Source of the DNA: DATCJY01 sp036562565
GTDB lineage: Bacteria > Bacteroidota > Bacteroidia > Flavobacteriales_D > Sanyastnellaceae
DNA length: 64,000 nt
Direction of reading: 5' to 3'
Assembly (NCBI GenBank): GCA_036562565.1
Contig: DATCJY010000011.1
Span: 62,001 to 126,000 of the forward strand
Each line of letters begins with the position of its first letter. The first letter of the stretch is position 1. A model generated the notes under the pieces. That model was not told the DNA's origin, did not search any database, and saw nothing but the letters and a program-made list of their open reading frames with translations. Of this stretch, positions 49,640 to 58,641 are shown in pieces. The position numbers and the translations under genes were made by a program.

Positions 49640-50605
49640 ATGATGAAAATATTAGCGAATGACGGCATTGATGCAGCCGGCAAAAAAGCTTTGGAAGCAA
49701 TGGGATGCACAGTGGTAACTACCAATGTGCCTCAAGCAGAGCTTGCTATGGCCATCAACAACGAAGGTTATGACGGACTGCTGGTACGCAGTGCAACCAC
49801 CGCCAGAAAAGACCTCATCGATGCATGTCCGAATTTAAAATTCATAGGTCGTGGTGGAGTAGGTATCGATAACATCGATGCAGAATATGCGCGCAGCAAA
49901 GGTCTCATCGTGTTCAATACTCCGGGAAGTAGTTCTCAAGCGGTTGCTGAACTGGTGATGTCCTTCATGTTTGCAGCAGCACGCGGCATGTATGATTCAG
50001 GCAGAAACATGCCACAAAACGGTGCCACCGAATTCGCATCACTCAAAAAGAAATATAGCAAAGGCATCGAGCTGCGTGGAAAAACTTTGGGTATTGTAGG
50101 TTTTGGACGTATTGGTCAATCCCTCGCTTCCTACGCATTGGGGTGCGGAATGAAAGTGGTGGCTTTTGACATCATGATACAAGATGCACACAAACTAATT
50201 CAACTCGATATCGCTGGCAACAAAGTAGATGTAAATGTTCCGATGGTTAGCATGGACCAACTGTTGGAGCAAAGTGATTTTATCTCGCTACATGTTCCGA
50301 AGCAAGCCAATGGAGAAGCCGTTATCGGGAGGAAAGAATTTGAAAAAATCAAACAAGGCGCTGTTCTTATCAATACTGCACGTGGAGGTGTGATTGATGA
50401 AGAAGAATTGTTGGTACAACTCAACAACGGCCATATCCGTGCGGCATGTTTGGATGTGTTTGTAGGCGAACCCACACCTAACACCGCTTTGCTTCAACAT
50501 CCTGCCATCCTCGCTACACCACACATTGGTGCTTCCACCGTTGAAGCGCAAGAGCGAATTGGTTTGGAAATTGCAGAGCGCGTTCGCGAAATCATGACTA
50601 AATAA
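49640..50605 (+). CDS. serA: D-3-phosphoglycerate dehydrogenase, short form
   Basis: This 321-residue NAD-dependent dehydrogenase makes 3-phosphohydroxypyruvate for serine synthesis. The nucleotide motif GIVGFGRIGQSLA lies near 155. The catalytic residues are the arginine of NTARGGVIDEEEL, the glutamate of DVFVGEPTPN and the histidine of TPHIGAST. It ends after the catalytic fold, lacking the ACT regulatory domain of E. coli SerA, so serine feedback is probably absent or different. The start is one of two consecutive ATGs (49640 or 49643). It lies in the serC operon. Confidence 0.93.
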   Translation: MMKILANDGIDAAGKKALEAMGCTVVTTNVPQAELAMAINNEGYDGLLVRSATTARKDLIDACPNLKFIGRGGVGIDNIDAEYARSKGLIVFNTPGSSSQAVAELVMSFMFAAARGMYDSGRNMPQNGATEFASLKKKYSKGIELRGKTLGIVGFGRIGQSLASYALGCGMKVVAFDIMIQDAHKLIQLDIAGNKVDVNVPMVSMDQLLEQSDFISLHVPKQANGEAVIGRKEFEKIKQGAVLINTARGGVIDEEELLVQLNNGHIRAACLDVFVGEPTPNTALLQHPAILATPHIGASTVEAQERIGLEIAERVREIMTK

Positions 50606-50610
50606 AAGCT

Positions 50611-50634
50611 GTCCATGGAGTGTACTCCATGGAC
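50611..50634. repeat. Hairpin between serA and DUF1015
   Basis: An 11-bp perfect stem with a 2-nt loop (GTCCATGGAGT / ACTCCATGGAC) starts 5 nt past the serA stop. There is no T tract after it, so it is not a standard terminator. It may stabilise or process the operon mRNA. Confidence 0.6.
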
Positions 50635-50679
50635 ACTTCTCATATATACCTCACTGTCAATAACAGGCACTCATCACGT

Positions 50680-51897
50680 ATGCACGTTGTTCCTTTCAAA
50701 GCGGTAAGACCCACACGAGATAAAGTTCATCTTGCCGCCACCCGTTCTTATGTTTCGTACACGGCTTCTCAATTGAGAAACAAACTCTCCGAGAATCCCT
50801 ACAGCTTTTTGCACATCATCCATCCGGATATGACTGCTACCAAAATGCACAGCACCGGGAATCTGGATGAGCGCTTCAAGCAAGTACGCAAGCAATATGA
50901 AAAATTTCTTGCCGATGAAATCCTGGTGCGCGATGAGAAACAATGTTATTATATCTATCAGCAAGTAAAACAAGGTCATCCTTTTATTGGAATTATTGCA
51001 GCTGTTTCTGTTCAGGACTATCTTGATGGTCGCATCAAGATTCATGAGCAAACATTATCAAAGCGTGAAGACACCTTTACGCGCTATCTGGACATCACGA
51101 ACATCAATGCCGAACCCGTGTTGCTCATGAGCTCCAACAGCAAAACCATAGAAGACGTCTATGAGAAATATTTGGATACACGACCTGAGTACGACTTTAC
51201 CACAACGGATAAAGTGCGTCATCAGTTGTGGGTAGTACAAGACGATGCGGATATCGCTGCGATCACTGCGGCTTACGCAAGCATGGATGCATTGTACATT
51301 GCTGATGGGCATCACCGCAGCAGCAGCAGTGCCCGACTCAAGCAATTGCGCGCGTCCCAAGGCCGCACTGCCAATGAAGCGTGCAACTATTGCCTTGCGT
51401 ATATCTTAGATGAAAGCAATGTGCGCATCTATGAATTCAACCGCATTGTGAAAGATCTCAACGGCTTGAGCGAAGAAGACTTTATCAAGCAACTTCAAAC
51501 GCATTTTTATGTGAACGAAGCGCCTGACCATTATAAGCCCACAGCCAAGGGGGAATTCAGCATGTACCTCAACAAAAAATGGTTTGCGCTGAACCTCAAG
51601 CATGCCAATGACACATTGGATACGCAGTTATTGAGTGACCTAATTTTGGGCCCCATCCTCAATATTCATGACCTGCGCAAAGACAAGCGCATCTATTTTT
51701 TGGAAGGTCCCAAAGGCACTGCCGAGATGAAGAAAGAAGTAGATCGCAACAAAGATGGAGTTGCATTTGGCCTCTATCCTATTCCGGTGAACGAAATCAA
51801 GAAGATTGCGGATAAAGGCCTCACGATGCCACCCAAGAGTACTTGGGTAGAACCGAAGTTGCGCAGCGGTTTAGTTGTGTATGAACTGGATAAATAA
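50680..51897 (+). CDS. DUF1015 family protein
   Basis: This 405-residue protein matches DUF1015. It opens with VVPFKAVRPTRDKVHLAATRSYVSYT, has NPYSFLHIIHPD, and a central LYIADGHHRSSSSARL motif that looks like an active or metal site. DUF1015 proteins are repeatedly found next to serC and serA, so a role in serine metabolism is likely but unproven. I prefer the ATG at 50680 to the frame from 50620, which would run through the upstream hairpin and add residues unlike the family. It is the third gene of the operon. Confidence 0.85.
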   Translation: MHVVPFKAVRPTRDKVHLAATRSYVSYTASQLRNKLSENPYSFLHIIHPDMTATKMHSTGNLDERFKQVRKQYEKFLADEILVRDEKQCYYIYQQVKQGHPFIGIIAAVSVQDYLDGRIKIHEQTLSKREDTFTRYLDITNINAEPVLLMSSNSKTIEDVYEKYLDTRPEYDFTTTDKVRHQLWVVQDDADIAAITAAYASMDALYIADGHHRSSSSARLKQLRASQGRTANEACNYCLAYILDESNVRIYEFNRIVKDLNGLSEEDFIKQLQTHFYVNEAPDHYKPTAKGEFSMYLNKKWFALNLKHANDTLDTQLLSDLILGPILNIHDLRKDKRIYFLEGPKGTAEMKKEVDRNKDGVAFGLYPIPVNEIKKIADKGLTMPPKSTWVEPKLRSGLVVYELDK

Positions 51898-51911
51898 TTA
51901 GGTTATTTACT

Positions 51912-52577
51912 ATGTCAGAAATTGCCGAAAATATTCAACGCATCCTTCATAACCTTCAAGGTAAAGCCAAACTGGTTGCTGTTTCAAAAACAAAACCCAT
52001 CGAAGCGATACAAGAAGCCTATGATGCAGGACAACGCGCCTTCGGTGAGAACTACGTTCAGGAACTGATAGATAAACAACCTCAATTGCCGCAAGACATC
52101 GAATGGCACCTCATTGGCCACGTGCAAACCAATAAAGTGAAATATGTGGCTCCGTTCGTTTCTTGGATTCATGCAGTAGATTCAGAAAAACTGCTCACTG
52201 AGATCAACAAACAGGCAGCCAAGCACGAACGGGTCATTAACTGCTTATTACAAGTACACATTGCACAAGAAGAAAGCAAATACGGAATTGCGGTATCCGA
52301 TATCAAACCTTTCTGTGAAAGCTTACAACTGGAGCAATATCCATATGTCAACATCCGAGGTTTGATGGGCATGGCCTCCTTCTGCGAGGATTTCAAACAA
52401 ATTACCGAAGAGTTCCGCTTGCTCAAATCGCTGTTTGATGACCTGAAGGCAACACGCTTTCAGTCCAAAGAAGACTTTGACCAGATATCCATGGGCATGA
52501 GCGGTGACTGGCCGATTGCAGTAGAAGAAGGAAGTACCATTGTAAGAATAGGTAGTGCTATTTTTGGCTCCCGTTAA
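51912..52577 (+). CDS. YggS-family PLP homeostasis protein
   Basis: This 221-residue alanine-racemase-like barrel binds PLP through K26 in LVAVSKTKP. It has the GENYVQELIDKQPQL motif, HLIGHVQTNKVKY and the C-terminal SMGMSGDWPIAVEEGSTIVRIGSAIFG signature. The family (YggS/PROSC) controls pyridoxal phosphate levels and has no known catalytic turnover. It follows DUF1015 after 14 nt. Its place beside a PLP-dependent aminotransferase operon may reflect shared control. Confidence 0.95.
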   Translation: MSEIAENIQRILHNLQGKAKLVAVSKTKPIEAIQEAYDAGQRAFGENYVQELIDKQPQLPQDIEWHLIGHVQTNKVKYVAPFVSWIHAVDSEKLLTEINKQAAKHERVINCLLQVHIAQEESKYGIAVSDIKPFCESLQLEQYPYVNIRGLMGMASFCEDFKQITEEFRLLKSLFDDLKATRFQSKEDFDQISMGMSGDWPIAVEEGSTIVRIGSAIFGSR

Positions 52578-52588
52578 AAGCAAGAAGC

Positions 52589-52810
52589 ATGTCAAAACGC
52601 GCATCCATCATTTACCTCTGTTTAGCTCCGGTATTGTTTGCACTCAGTTGGTATATCTCGCACCGCATGTATACCGATTACCTCGCTAGCGGTGTAGGTG
52701 TCAATGCCTATCAAGGTAAAGAACGCTCGCTTATGTATGCCACAACGCTTACCGTGCTCTACATAGCATTCTATTTTGTCATTCAAGATATTTTTAAGAA
52801 GAAAAAGTAA
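52589..52810 (+). CDS. Small two-helix membrane protein
   Basis: This 73-residue protein has two hydrophobic segments (IIYLCLAPVLFALSWYIS and YATTLTVLYIAFYFVIQDIF), a short polar loop rich in glycine and tyrosine, and a lysine-rich C-terminus that would stay in the cytoplasm. I do not recognise a family. It lies 11 nt after yggS and is probably the last gene of the serC operon. Confidence 0.65.
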   Translation: MSKRASIIYLCLAPVLFALSWYISHRMYTDYLASGVGVNAYQGKERSLMYATTLTVLYIAFYFVIQDIFKKKK

Positions 52811-52961
52811 TCAGCTTCTTTCACCGTCAAGCACTCCTAGGATAGGTGCATATCATAGTAGAAGACTGCATGATTCTGTAAGATAGTGAGGCAAGGCCGG
52901 CATTAGTATTGCTCATCTGATGCATATCAACTGTGCTTAGCCCCAACCTCTTTATCGTATA

Positions 52962-53849
52962 ATGAGCAGAATCAAAGATTATTGGCAATTGATCAAAGTC
53001 ACTACCAAATCGTGGTGGGACAAAGACCCCTTCAGGCAAAGCGCTGTAATTGCCTATTACGCCATCTTCAGCATTCCAGGATTGTTAGTGCTTATAACCG
53101 CTGTGGCAGGTTATTTCTGGGAAACGGATACCATCACCAGCAACATCCGCAACGAAGTAGCGATGACAATCGGATGGGAAACGGCACAACAAGTTGAAGA
53201 TATTCTAAACCGCGCCACAGCGTCCAAATCGACAACTCTTGGCACCATCATCGGAATCAGTGTTTTATTACTCGGTGCCACAGGTGTTTTTGTGGAACTT
53301 CAAAAAACCTTCAATCAGATTTGGAAAGTAGAAGCCACAATGAAAAAGAGTGGTTTGTTTGCCGTGGTGCGCTCACGCCTCTTCTCCTTTGGCTTAATCC
53401 TGGTAATTGCATTCACGATGCTCATATCGCTTGTCATTTCAACCGTACTTACCGCATTGAGTGAATGGATGCGAGTAGATGCATCACCGGTAATGATTCA
53501 AATATTCAACTTGCTTGATGCCATATTGTCCATCGGTATCATCGGGTTGCTCTTTGCGATGATGTTTAAAATCCTGCCCGATGCCAAAATCAAATGGCGG
53601 CATGTATGGCTCGGTTCTCTAATCACAAGCGTTTTATTTGCTTTGGGTAAAAGCCTACTCTCCTATTACTTCGGAGCATCGGAACCGACATCAGCCACTG
53701 TATATGGAGCCGCGGGAAGCGTCATCCTCATCCTACTATGGGTTTCCTATTCGTCCATGATATTGTTTTTTGGAGCTGAGTTCACAGCCGTTTATGCCCA
53801 ATGGCGCAATGAACACATTATCCCATCAGATATAGCAATTAAGAAATAA
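52962..53849 (+). CDS. YihY/BrkB family membrane protein
   Basis: This 295-residue protein has about six membrane helices and the family's conserved segments. These are FRQSAVIAYYAIFSIPGLLVLI near the start, GATGVFVELQKTFNQIWKVE in the middle, and YGAAGSVILILLWVSYSSMILFFGAEFTAVYA at the end. YihY proteins have no settled function despite an old label as ribonuclease BN or virulence factor. It is a single gene, with no clear promoter in the 151 bp upstream. Confidence 0.9.
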   Translation: MSRIKDYWQLIKVTTKSWWDKDPFRQSAVIAYYAIFSIPGLLVLITAVAGYFWETDTITSNIRNEVAMTIGWETAQQVEDILNRATASKSTTLGTIIGISVLLLGATGVFVELQKTFNQIWKVEATMKKSGLFAVVRSRLFSFGLILVIAFTMLISLVISTVLTALSEWMRVDASPVMIQIFNLLDAILSIGIIGLLFAMMFKILPDAKIKWRHVWLGSLITSVLFALGKSLLSYYFGASEPTSATVYGAAGSVILILLWVSYSSMILFFGAEFTAVYAQWRNEHIIPSDIAIKK

Positions 53850-54017
53850 ATTAAGCTTTATCAAGATGCGATATGGCTTGCATAATTAAGTAATCAAAAT
53901 GCAATAATGCTATGATTCCCAACAACCTTAACTAAACATAATTATTTAAGAAAATTGTATAATCAGACAGAATGGTCTACCTTGGCTATAAACTTGAAAA
54001 ACTATAGCACATCGTTG

Positions 54018-54037
54018 GGAGTATGTGACCATACTCC
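54018..54037. repeat. Short hairpin upstream of the sensor kinase
   Basis: An 8-bp perfect stem (GGAGTATG / CATACTCC) with a 4-nt loop lies 36 nt before the first possible start of the kinase gene. There is no T tract. It may be an operator or mRNA leader structure. Confidence 0.4.
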
Positions 54038-54072
54038 TTACCTATTCGTCTTACACCTTATTCTGAAAAATT

Positions 54073-55665
54073 ATGTGCCCTATCTCCAATGCTAATCGAT
54101 CCTTCTTCTCCTCACCTCCGGGCGAACAGAAATCCATAATGAACGAAGCCCTTGATCCACGGGCAATGTTCAACGCTATCTATAAAATTTCTCCATATAT
54201 GATTGTCATCACCAATTATGATACGGGGCAAATCGTAGACTGCAACAGCAACTTCCTGAAAACTTTCGGTTTCACCAGAGATGAGGCCGTAGGGCATATC
54301 ACAAGTGACTTGGGATTGATTTCCGGTGCAGAACGGGAAGCTTTTTATGAAAAAGTAAACTCCCATGATAGCATGCGCGGAATTGAGCTTTGGCTCAATA
54401 AAAGAAATGGTGACAAAATCCCTGCTCTTGTATCCACTGAACTCGTATTGCTAGGCGAACATCGATACTATATGCATCTGCTCATCGACATAAGCGAGCA
54501 AAAGGAAATAGAACAAAGCTTGCGAGAGAGTGAAGAACAATATCAGAACATGATAGCCGAGGTACAGGATTATGCCATTATCCGTTTAGATGCCAACGGC
54601 TATATTCAGAACTGGAACAAAGGTGCTGAAAGCATCAAAGGTTATAAAACCGAAGAAGTCATAGGCAAGCATTTTTCGATATTCTACACTTTACCGGCCA
54701 TCAAGGCGAACCTTCCCAACAAATTGTTGTCAGAGGCACGAATCAAAGGACGCGCATGTGATGAAAACTGGAGAGTGAAAAAAGATGGCAGCAAGTTTTG
54801 GGGCAACGTGGTCATAACGGCCTTGCACGACTCCAATGGCGACATTACAGGTTTTGTAAAAATGACACGAGACCTTACCGAGAAGAAACTTGCAGATATG
54901 ATGGCCAAAAATGCCAACAAACAACTGGCGAGAAAAAATGCCGAACTGGAGAAGATGAACAAGGGACTTGAATCATTGGCGTATATCTCCAGCCATGATT
55001 TACAAGAACCCTTGCGCAAGATTCAACTATTTGTTTCACGCATTTTGGATCATTCTCAAGAAGAGTTGTCAGAAACAAATCAAGCCTATTTCTCCAAGAT
55101 TCAGCTATCGGCCAAACGCATGCAAGCACTGATTGATGACTTGCTCGCCTATACGCGTGCAAGTTCGCAACACAGCAGCTTGGAAAGTATTCCGTTACAC
55201 ATTCTTACTGAGCAAGTAGTGGAAGATTTACAAGAAGAAATAAAAGGATGCAACGGAACGGTTGAAATACATCCCATGTGTACGCTGAATGTGATGCGGT
55301 TCCAATTCTGGCAACTGTTGCAAAATTTGCTTACAAATTCTTTCAAGTTTCGCCATCCGGATCGCAGGTTGCACGTAGTCATTCAAAGTTCACCACTCGA
55401 CCCAGACCTCCGAGAAGCACTCAATTTGCCGGAGAAGGACTATTGCCATATTCAGTACAAAGACAATGGAATAGGTTTCGATCCGATATACAGTCAGAAA
55501 ATATTTGAGCTCTTCCAGCGCTTGCATCCGCAATCGGAATATGAAGGAACGGGGATAGGCTTGGCCATTGTGAAGCGCATCGTGGAAAACCACAGAGGCA
55601 TCATCATCGCCAATGGGCAATTGGGTGAAGGCGCCTCCTTCGACATCTTTTTGCCAAAGAATTAA
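54073..55665 (+). CDS. PAS-PAS sensor histidine kinase, apparently soluble
   Basis: This 530-residue kinase has two PAS domains (about 30-145 and 155-270; the second ends with the PAC-like FVKMTRDLTEKK). A coiled coil follows at about 270-300. The dimerisation region carries the phosphorylated H308 (SSHDLQEPLRKI). The ATPase has the N box NLLTNSFKF, G1 DNGIGFD and G2 GTGIGLAI. No membrane segment or signal peptide is seen, so it should sense a cytosolic signal. No response regulator is adjacent, so it is an orphan. The N-terminal 22 residues look unstructured, and an ATG at 54139 is an equally good start. Confidence 0.9.
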   Translation: MCPISNANRSFFSSPPGEQKSIMNEALDPRAMFNAIYKISPYMIVITNYDTGQIVDCNSNFLKTFGFTRDEAVGHITSDLGLISGAEREAFYEKVNSHDSMRGIELWLNKRNGDKIPALVSTELVLLGEHRYYMHLLIDISEQKEIEQSLRESEEQYQNMIAEVQDYAIIRLDANGYIQNWNKGAESIKGYKTEEVIGKHFSIFYTLPAIKANLPNKLLSEARIKGRACDENWRVKKDGSKFWGNVVITALHDSNGDITGFVKMTRDLTEKKLADMMAKNANKQLARKNAELEKMNKGLESLAYISSHDLQEPLRKIQLFVSRILDHSQEELSETNQAYFSKIQLSAKRMQALIDDLLAYTRASSQHSSLESIPLHILTEQVVEDLQEEIKGCNGTVEIHPMCTLNVMRFQFWQLLQNLLTNSFKFRHPDRRLHVVIQSSPLDPDLREALNLPEKDYCHIQYKDNGIGFDPIYSQKIFELFQRLHPQSEYEGTGIGLAIVKRIVENHRGIIIANGQLGEGASFDIFLPKN

Positions 55666-55692
55666 GGCCTCATCTGTAGCATGAAATAAACG

Positions 55693-56055
55693 TCATGATG
55701 CATGTCCAAAAAGTTTGGCTGCAAGGGCTGTACATGCAAGACATCCGACAAGAGATAATCCGATATTTAGCAATGCATATCTATAATTCCCCTGCTGAAA
55801 CAATTCAACCGACTCAAGACTGAAAGCAGAGAAAGTGGACAATCCTCCACACAAACCTACCGCGAGCAACAACCATATGCTTTTATTATCGCGCACATGA
55901 TAAGCAAAGAGCACACCTATCACAACACAGGCAATCATGTTGGATGCAAGCGTTGCCCATGGAAACGATTTAGCAATGGGCTTACACATGACACCGATAC
56001 CATAACGCATCACTGCCCCCAAACCACCACCTATGAATACATACAGCCAATTCAT
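55693..56055 (-). CDS. crcB: Fluoride channel CrcB/Fluc
   Basis: This 120-residue protein has four membrane helices with the family motifs GGGLGAVMRYGIG at the start and GLCGGLSTFSAFSLE in the third helix. Fluc channels are dual-topology dimers that release toxic fluoride. One gene is present, as expected for a homodimer. Its ATG overlaps the TGA of the PAP2 phosphatase gene (ATGA). No fluoride riboswitch is visible upstream of either gene. Confidence 0.94.
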   Translation of the reverse strand: MNWLYVFIGGGLGAVMRYGIGVMCKPIAKSFPWATLASNMIACVVIGVLFAYHVRDNKSIWLLLAVGLCGGLSTFSAFSLESVELFQQGNYRYALLNIGLSLVGCLACTALAAKLFGHAS

Positions 56056-56645
56056 ACTTTATCGGTATGTGTAGGAATCACCTTATAAAACAATTTGGAT
56101 ACAAGCCAAGCGATAAGCATGCCGTATACCGCGCCTACTAAGATATCTCCCGGATAATGCACACCGAGATATATACGGCTATACACGATGAGCAATGCCC
56201 ATGCATAAAGCAAGCCGACTATCCATTTGCGCACGGGCTTCATAAGCGACAGATACAAAGTAACCACACCAAAAAAGTTGGAGGCATGATTGGAAAAAAA
56301 TCCATACGAGCCGCCTTTGTAGAGATGCCCTTGCGTATCCATGACATGATGCACCCATCCTTGAATGGATGGTTCATGTCCCGGCCGCAGGCGCTGTACG
56401 GTTTCCTTCACAAATGTTGCAGCGATAAAATCCGTGAAGAACAAAGTGAGCGCTATCGCACCAATCACATAAAGGAAACTTTTTGCCGGATACTTTTTAT
56501 AGAGGAAATAAAGCAACAACAGGTAAACGGGTGTCCACGTTGCCATTTGGCTGATGTACCACATCATGCGGTCCAACGCCACATGGTGCATACCGTTGAG
56601 CGCCAAAAAAGCTGCTTTGTCCCATTCAATGATTTTTTCCAGCAC
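56052..56645 (-). CDS. PAP2-family membrane phosphatase
   Basis: This 197-residue membrane protein has the three-part phosphatase signature: KETVQRLRPGHEP, FSNHASNFFG and SRIYLGVHYPGDILVG. It is compatible with the phosphatidylglycerol phosphate or undecaprenyl pyrophosphate phosphatase class. Five to six helices are seen. The second motif reads SNHAS where the family usually has SGH, which is a minor variant. It lies 32 nt downstream of the fadD gene and overlaps crcB, so a lipid-related operon is likely. Confidence 0.9.
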   Translation of the reverse strand: MLEKIIEWDKAAFLALNGMHHVALDRMMWYISQMATWTPVYLLLLYFLYKKYPAKSFLYVIGAIALTLFFTDFIAATFVKETVQRLRPGHEPSIQGWVHHVMDTQGHLYKGGSYGFFSNHASNFFGVVTLYLSLMKPVRKWIVGLLYAWALLIVYSRIYLGVHYPGDILVGAVYGMLIAWLVSKLFYKVIPTHTDKV

Positions 56646-56677
56646 TTCGCTTAATTATTTAGATGTAGGGGCGAGAA

Positions 56678-58453
56678 CTATTGTCTGCCATAAATTTCAT
56701 CCACCAATGCTTTCCAGTTCTGAACAATTTTCCTGCGCTTTAGACTAAGCTTTGGAGTGATTTCACCGGCTTCGATGCTGAACAAACGAGGCAATAGTCT
56801 GAATGCTTTTACTTGTTCCCAGTTGCCAAAGCGCTTGTTGATGCGTTCCACTTCTCCTTGGATAAGTGCGAACACTTTTTCACTGGCAATCATGGCTTCA
56901 GGACTAGAGCTATCCACTCCATTCTCATCACACCATTTCTTGAGCATTACAAAATCCGGAATAATCAATGCTCCGGGGAATCTTTCACCATCACCAATTA
57001 CAATCAATTGCTCGATGTAAACACTTTCCTTCATGGCGTTTTCCACAATTTGCGGAGCCACATATTTACCGCCAGAGGTTTTGAAAAGCTCTTTCTTACG
57101 ATCGGTAATGATGAGGAAACCATCTCGAATTTCACCGATATCACCTGTGTGGAACCAACCGTCCTTAATCACTTCGGCAGTAAGTTCTGGAGCTTTGTAA
57201 TACCCCATCATCACGTTTGGGCCTTTGCACAGGATTTCACCATCGGGAGCAATTTTTACTTGCACATTATCCAAAGGGAAACCTGTAGTCCCCCAACGCC
57301 ACATGCCGGGAGTGCGCAAAGTATTTACTGAAACTACCGGAGAGGTTTCAGTAAGGCCGTATCCTTCCAGAATAGGAATGCCGCAACCGGTAAAGAAACG
57401 CGCAAGCTTTGGTTGCAATGCTGCACTTCCGCATGCCACGGCTTTGACCTCTGTCAACCCTAATGCTTTCCTGATTTTGCTGAATACAAGTAATGATGCA
57501 ATCTTGAGTTTGAACTCATACCACCATCCATTCTTTCCTTCGGGTTCCCATTGACATGCCAAGTCATGAGCCCAAATAAAGATTTTCTTTTTGAATCCTT
57601 GGTTTGACAATCCATTGGCGCGAATTCCATCATAGAATTTTTCGAACAAACGCGGCACCCCGGTAAACATGGTTGGGCGTGCTACGAGCAAGTCATCTTT
57701 CACATTATCCAATCCTGTGAGATACATCGATACACTGTGGTAGATATACAGGTATTGAAGCATGCGTTCGAAAATGTGACAACAAGGCAAGAAGCTGAGT
57801 GTACGCGCCTCGCCTGTTTTAAATAAAGGCAGACGAGGAGTTGATGCCAACACATTGCTCACAATGTTGTTGTGTGACAACATCACACCTTTGGGCAAAC
57901 CGGTTGTTCCGGAGGTATAAATCAAACTGGCGAGGTCATCTGCTTTTACCGTTGCACTCGCGGCATCCACCTGTTGTTGGTCAACTTTGTCGGCTTCGTT
58001 AAAAATATCAGTCCAATGTGGAAGACCTTCAACACGTTCGAAAGTGTAAATCTTCTGCAACGTTGGAATTTGAGCCTTTACACGATTGAGTTTGTCATAC
58101 AACTCTTTGCTGGACACAAAGCACAACTTCACTTCAGCATGATTCATGATGTACTCGTAATCCTGCTCGGTCATTGTTGGATAAACCGGCACATCTACCG
58201 CACCTATTTGAAGAATGCCATGATCCAGAATATTCCACTCGAGGCGGTTGTTTTCCGTAATCAAGGAAATGGCATCTCCTTTTTGAATTCCCATGGCCAT
58301 GAGCCCTCTGCTGACGAGGTTCATTTTCTCAATGAATTCCTTGGTTGAAACGGAATGCCATTCACCGGCTAACCTGGAGCTCATCATTTTCTCCAATGGA
58401 TGTGTATGTAACTGGTGATAAGGAAAATCAAATAATCGTGTAGGTTGCTTCAT
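56678..58453 (-). CDS. Long-chain acyl-CoA synthetase (AMP-binding)
   Basis: This 591-residue enzyme activates fatty acids to acyl-CoA through an acyl-adenylate. The P-loop YTSGTTGLPKGVMLSHNN lies near 190-210, the adenylate site GYGLTETSPVVS near 380-395, and the later WFHTGDIGEIRDGFLIITDRKKELF near 450. It is the FadD/FAA class used in beta-oxidation and lipid uptake. I use the ATG at 58453, since the frame from 58525 runs through a promoter region. PAP2 and crcB follow on the same strand. Confidence 0.92.
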   Translation of the reverse strand: MKQPTRLFDFPYHQLHTHPLEKMMSSRLAGEWHSVSTKEFIEKMNLVSRGLMAMGIQKGDAISLITENNRLEWNILDHGILQIGAVDVPVYPTMTEQDYEYIMNHAEVKLCFVSSKELYDKLNRVKAQIPTLQKIYTFERVEGLPHWTDIFNEADKVDQQQVDAASATVKADDLASLIYTSGTTGLPKGVMLSHNNIVSNVLASTPRLPLFKTGEARTLSFLPCCHIFERMLQYLYIYHSVSMYLTGLDNVKDDLLVARPTMFTGVPRLFEKFYDGIRANGLSNQGFKKKIFIWAHDLACQWEPEGKNGWWYEFKLKIASLLVFSKIRKALGLTEVKAVACGSAALQPKLARFFTGCGIPILEGYGLTETSPVVSVNTLRTPGMWRWGTTGFPLDNVQVKIAPDGEILCKGPNVMMGYYKAPELTAEVIKDGWFHTGDIGEIRDGFLIITDRKKELFKTSGGKYVAPQIVENAMKESVYIEQLIVIGDGERFPGALIIPDFVMLKKWCDENGVDSSSPEAMIASEKVFALIQGEVERINKRFGNWEQVKAFRLLPRLFSIEAGEITPKLSLKRRKIVQNWKALVDEIYGRQ

Positions 58454-58480
58454 ATACTTTGTTAACCGATGTATGAGCCG

Positions 58481-58488
58481 TAAACTTA
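58481..58488 (-). promoter_or_regulatory. Possible -7 element of the acyl-CoA synthetase gene
   Basis: TAAGTTTA on the minus strand has one mismatch to TAnnTTTG, 27 nt before the ATG. The rest of the 188-bp gap is AT-rich with nothing else recognised. Confidence 0.35.
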
Positions 58489-58641
58489 AGGATATTTTAA
58501 AAAAATGGTGCGCTGTATGCGACAAAATGCCTGATAATACTGATGGAGCCGTTTGTTTCCGGAATTAAATTATTAGCACAGAGGACATCAAATTAAATTT
58601 CGATTTATAATGGCATGCGATTTAGCCCGCTAGATGAAAAA

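Noticed and set aside
56646..56677. A fluoride riboswitch ahead of the PAP2-crcB pair
   Set aside because: The gap is only 32 nt and lacks the conserved core.
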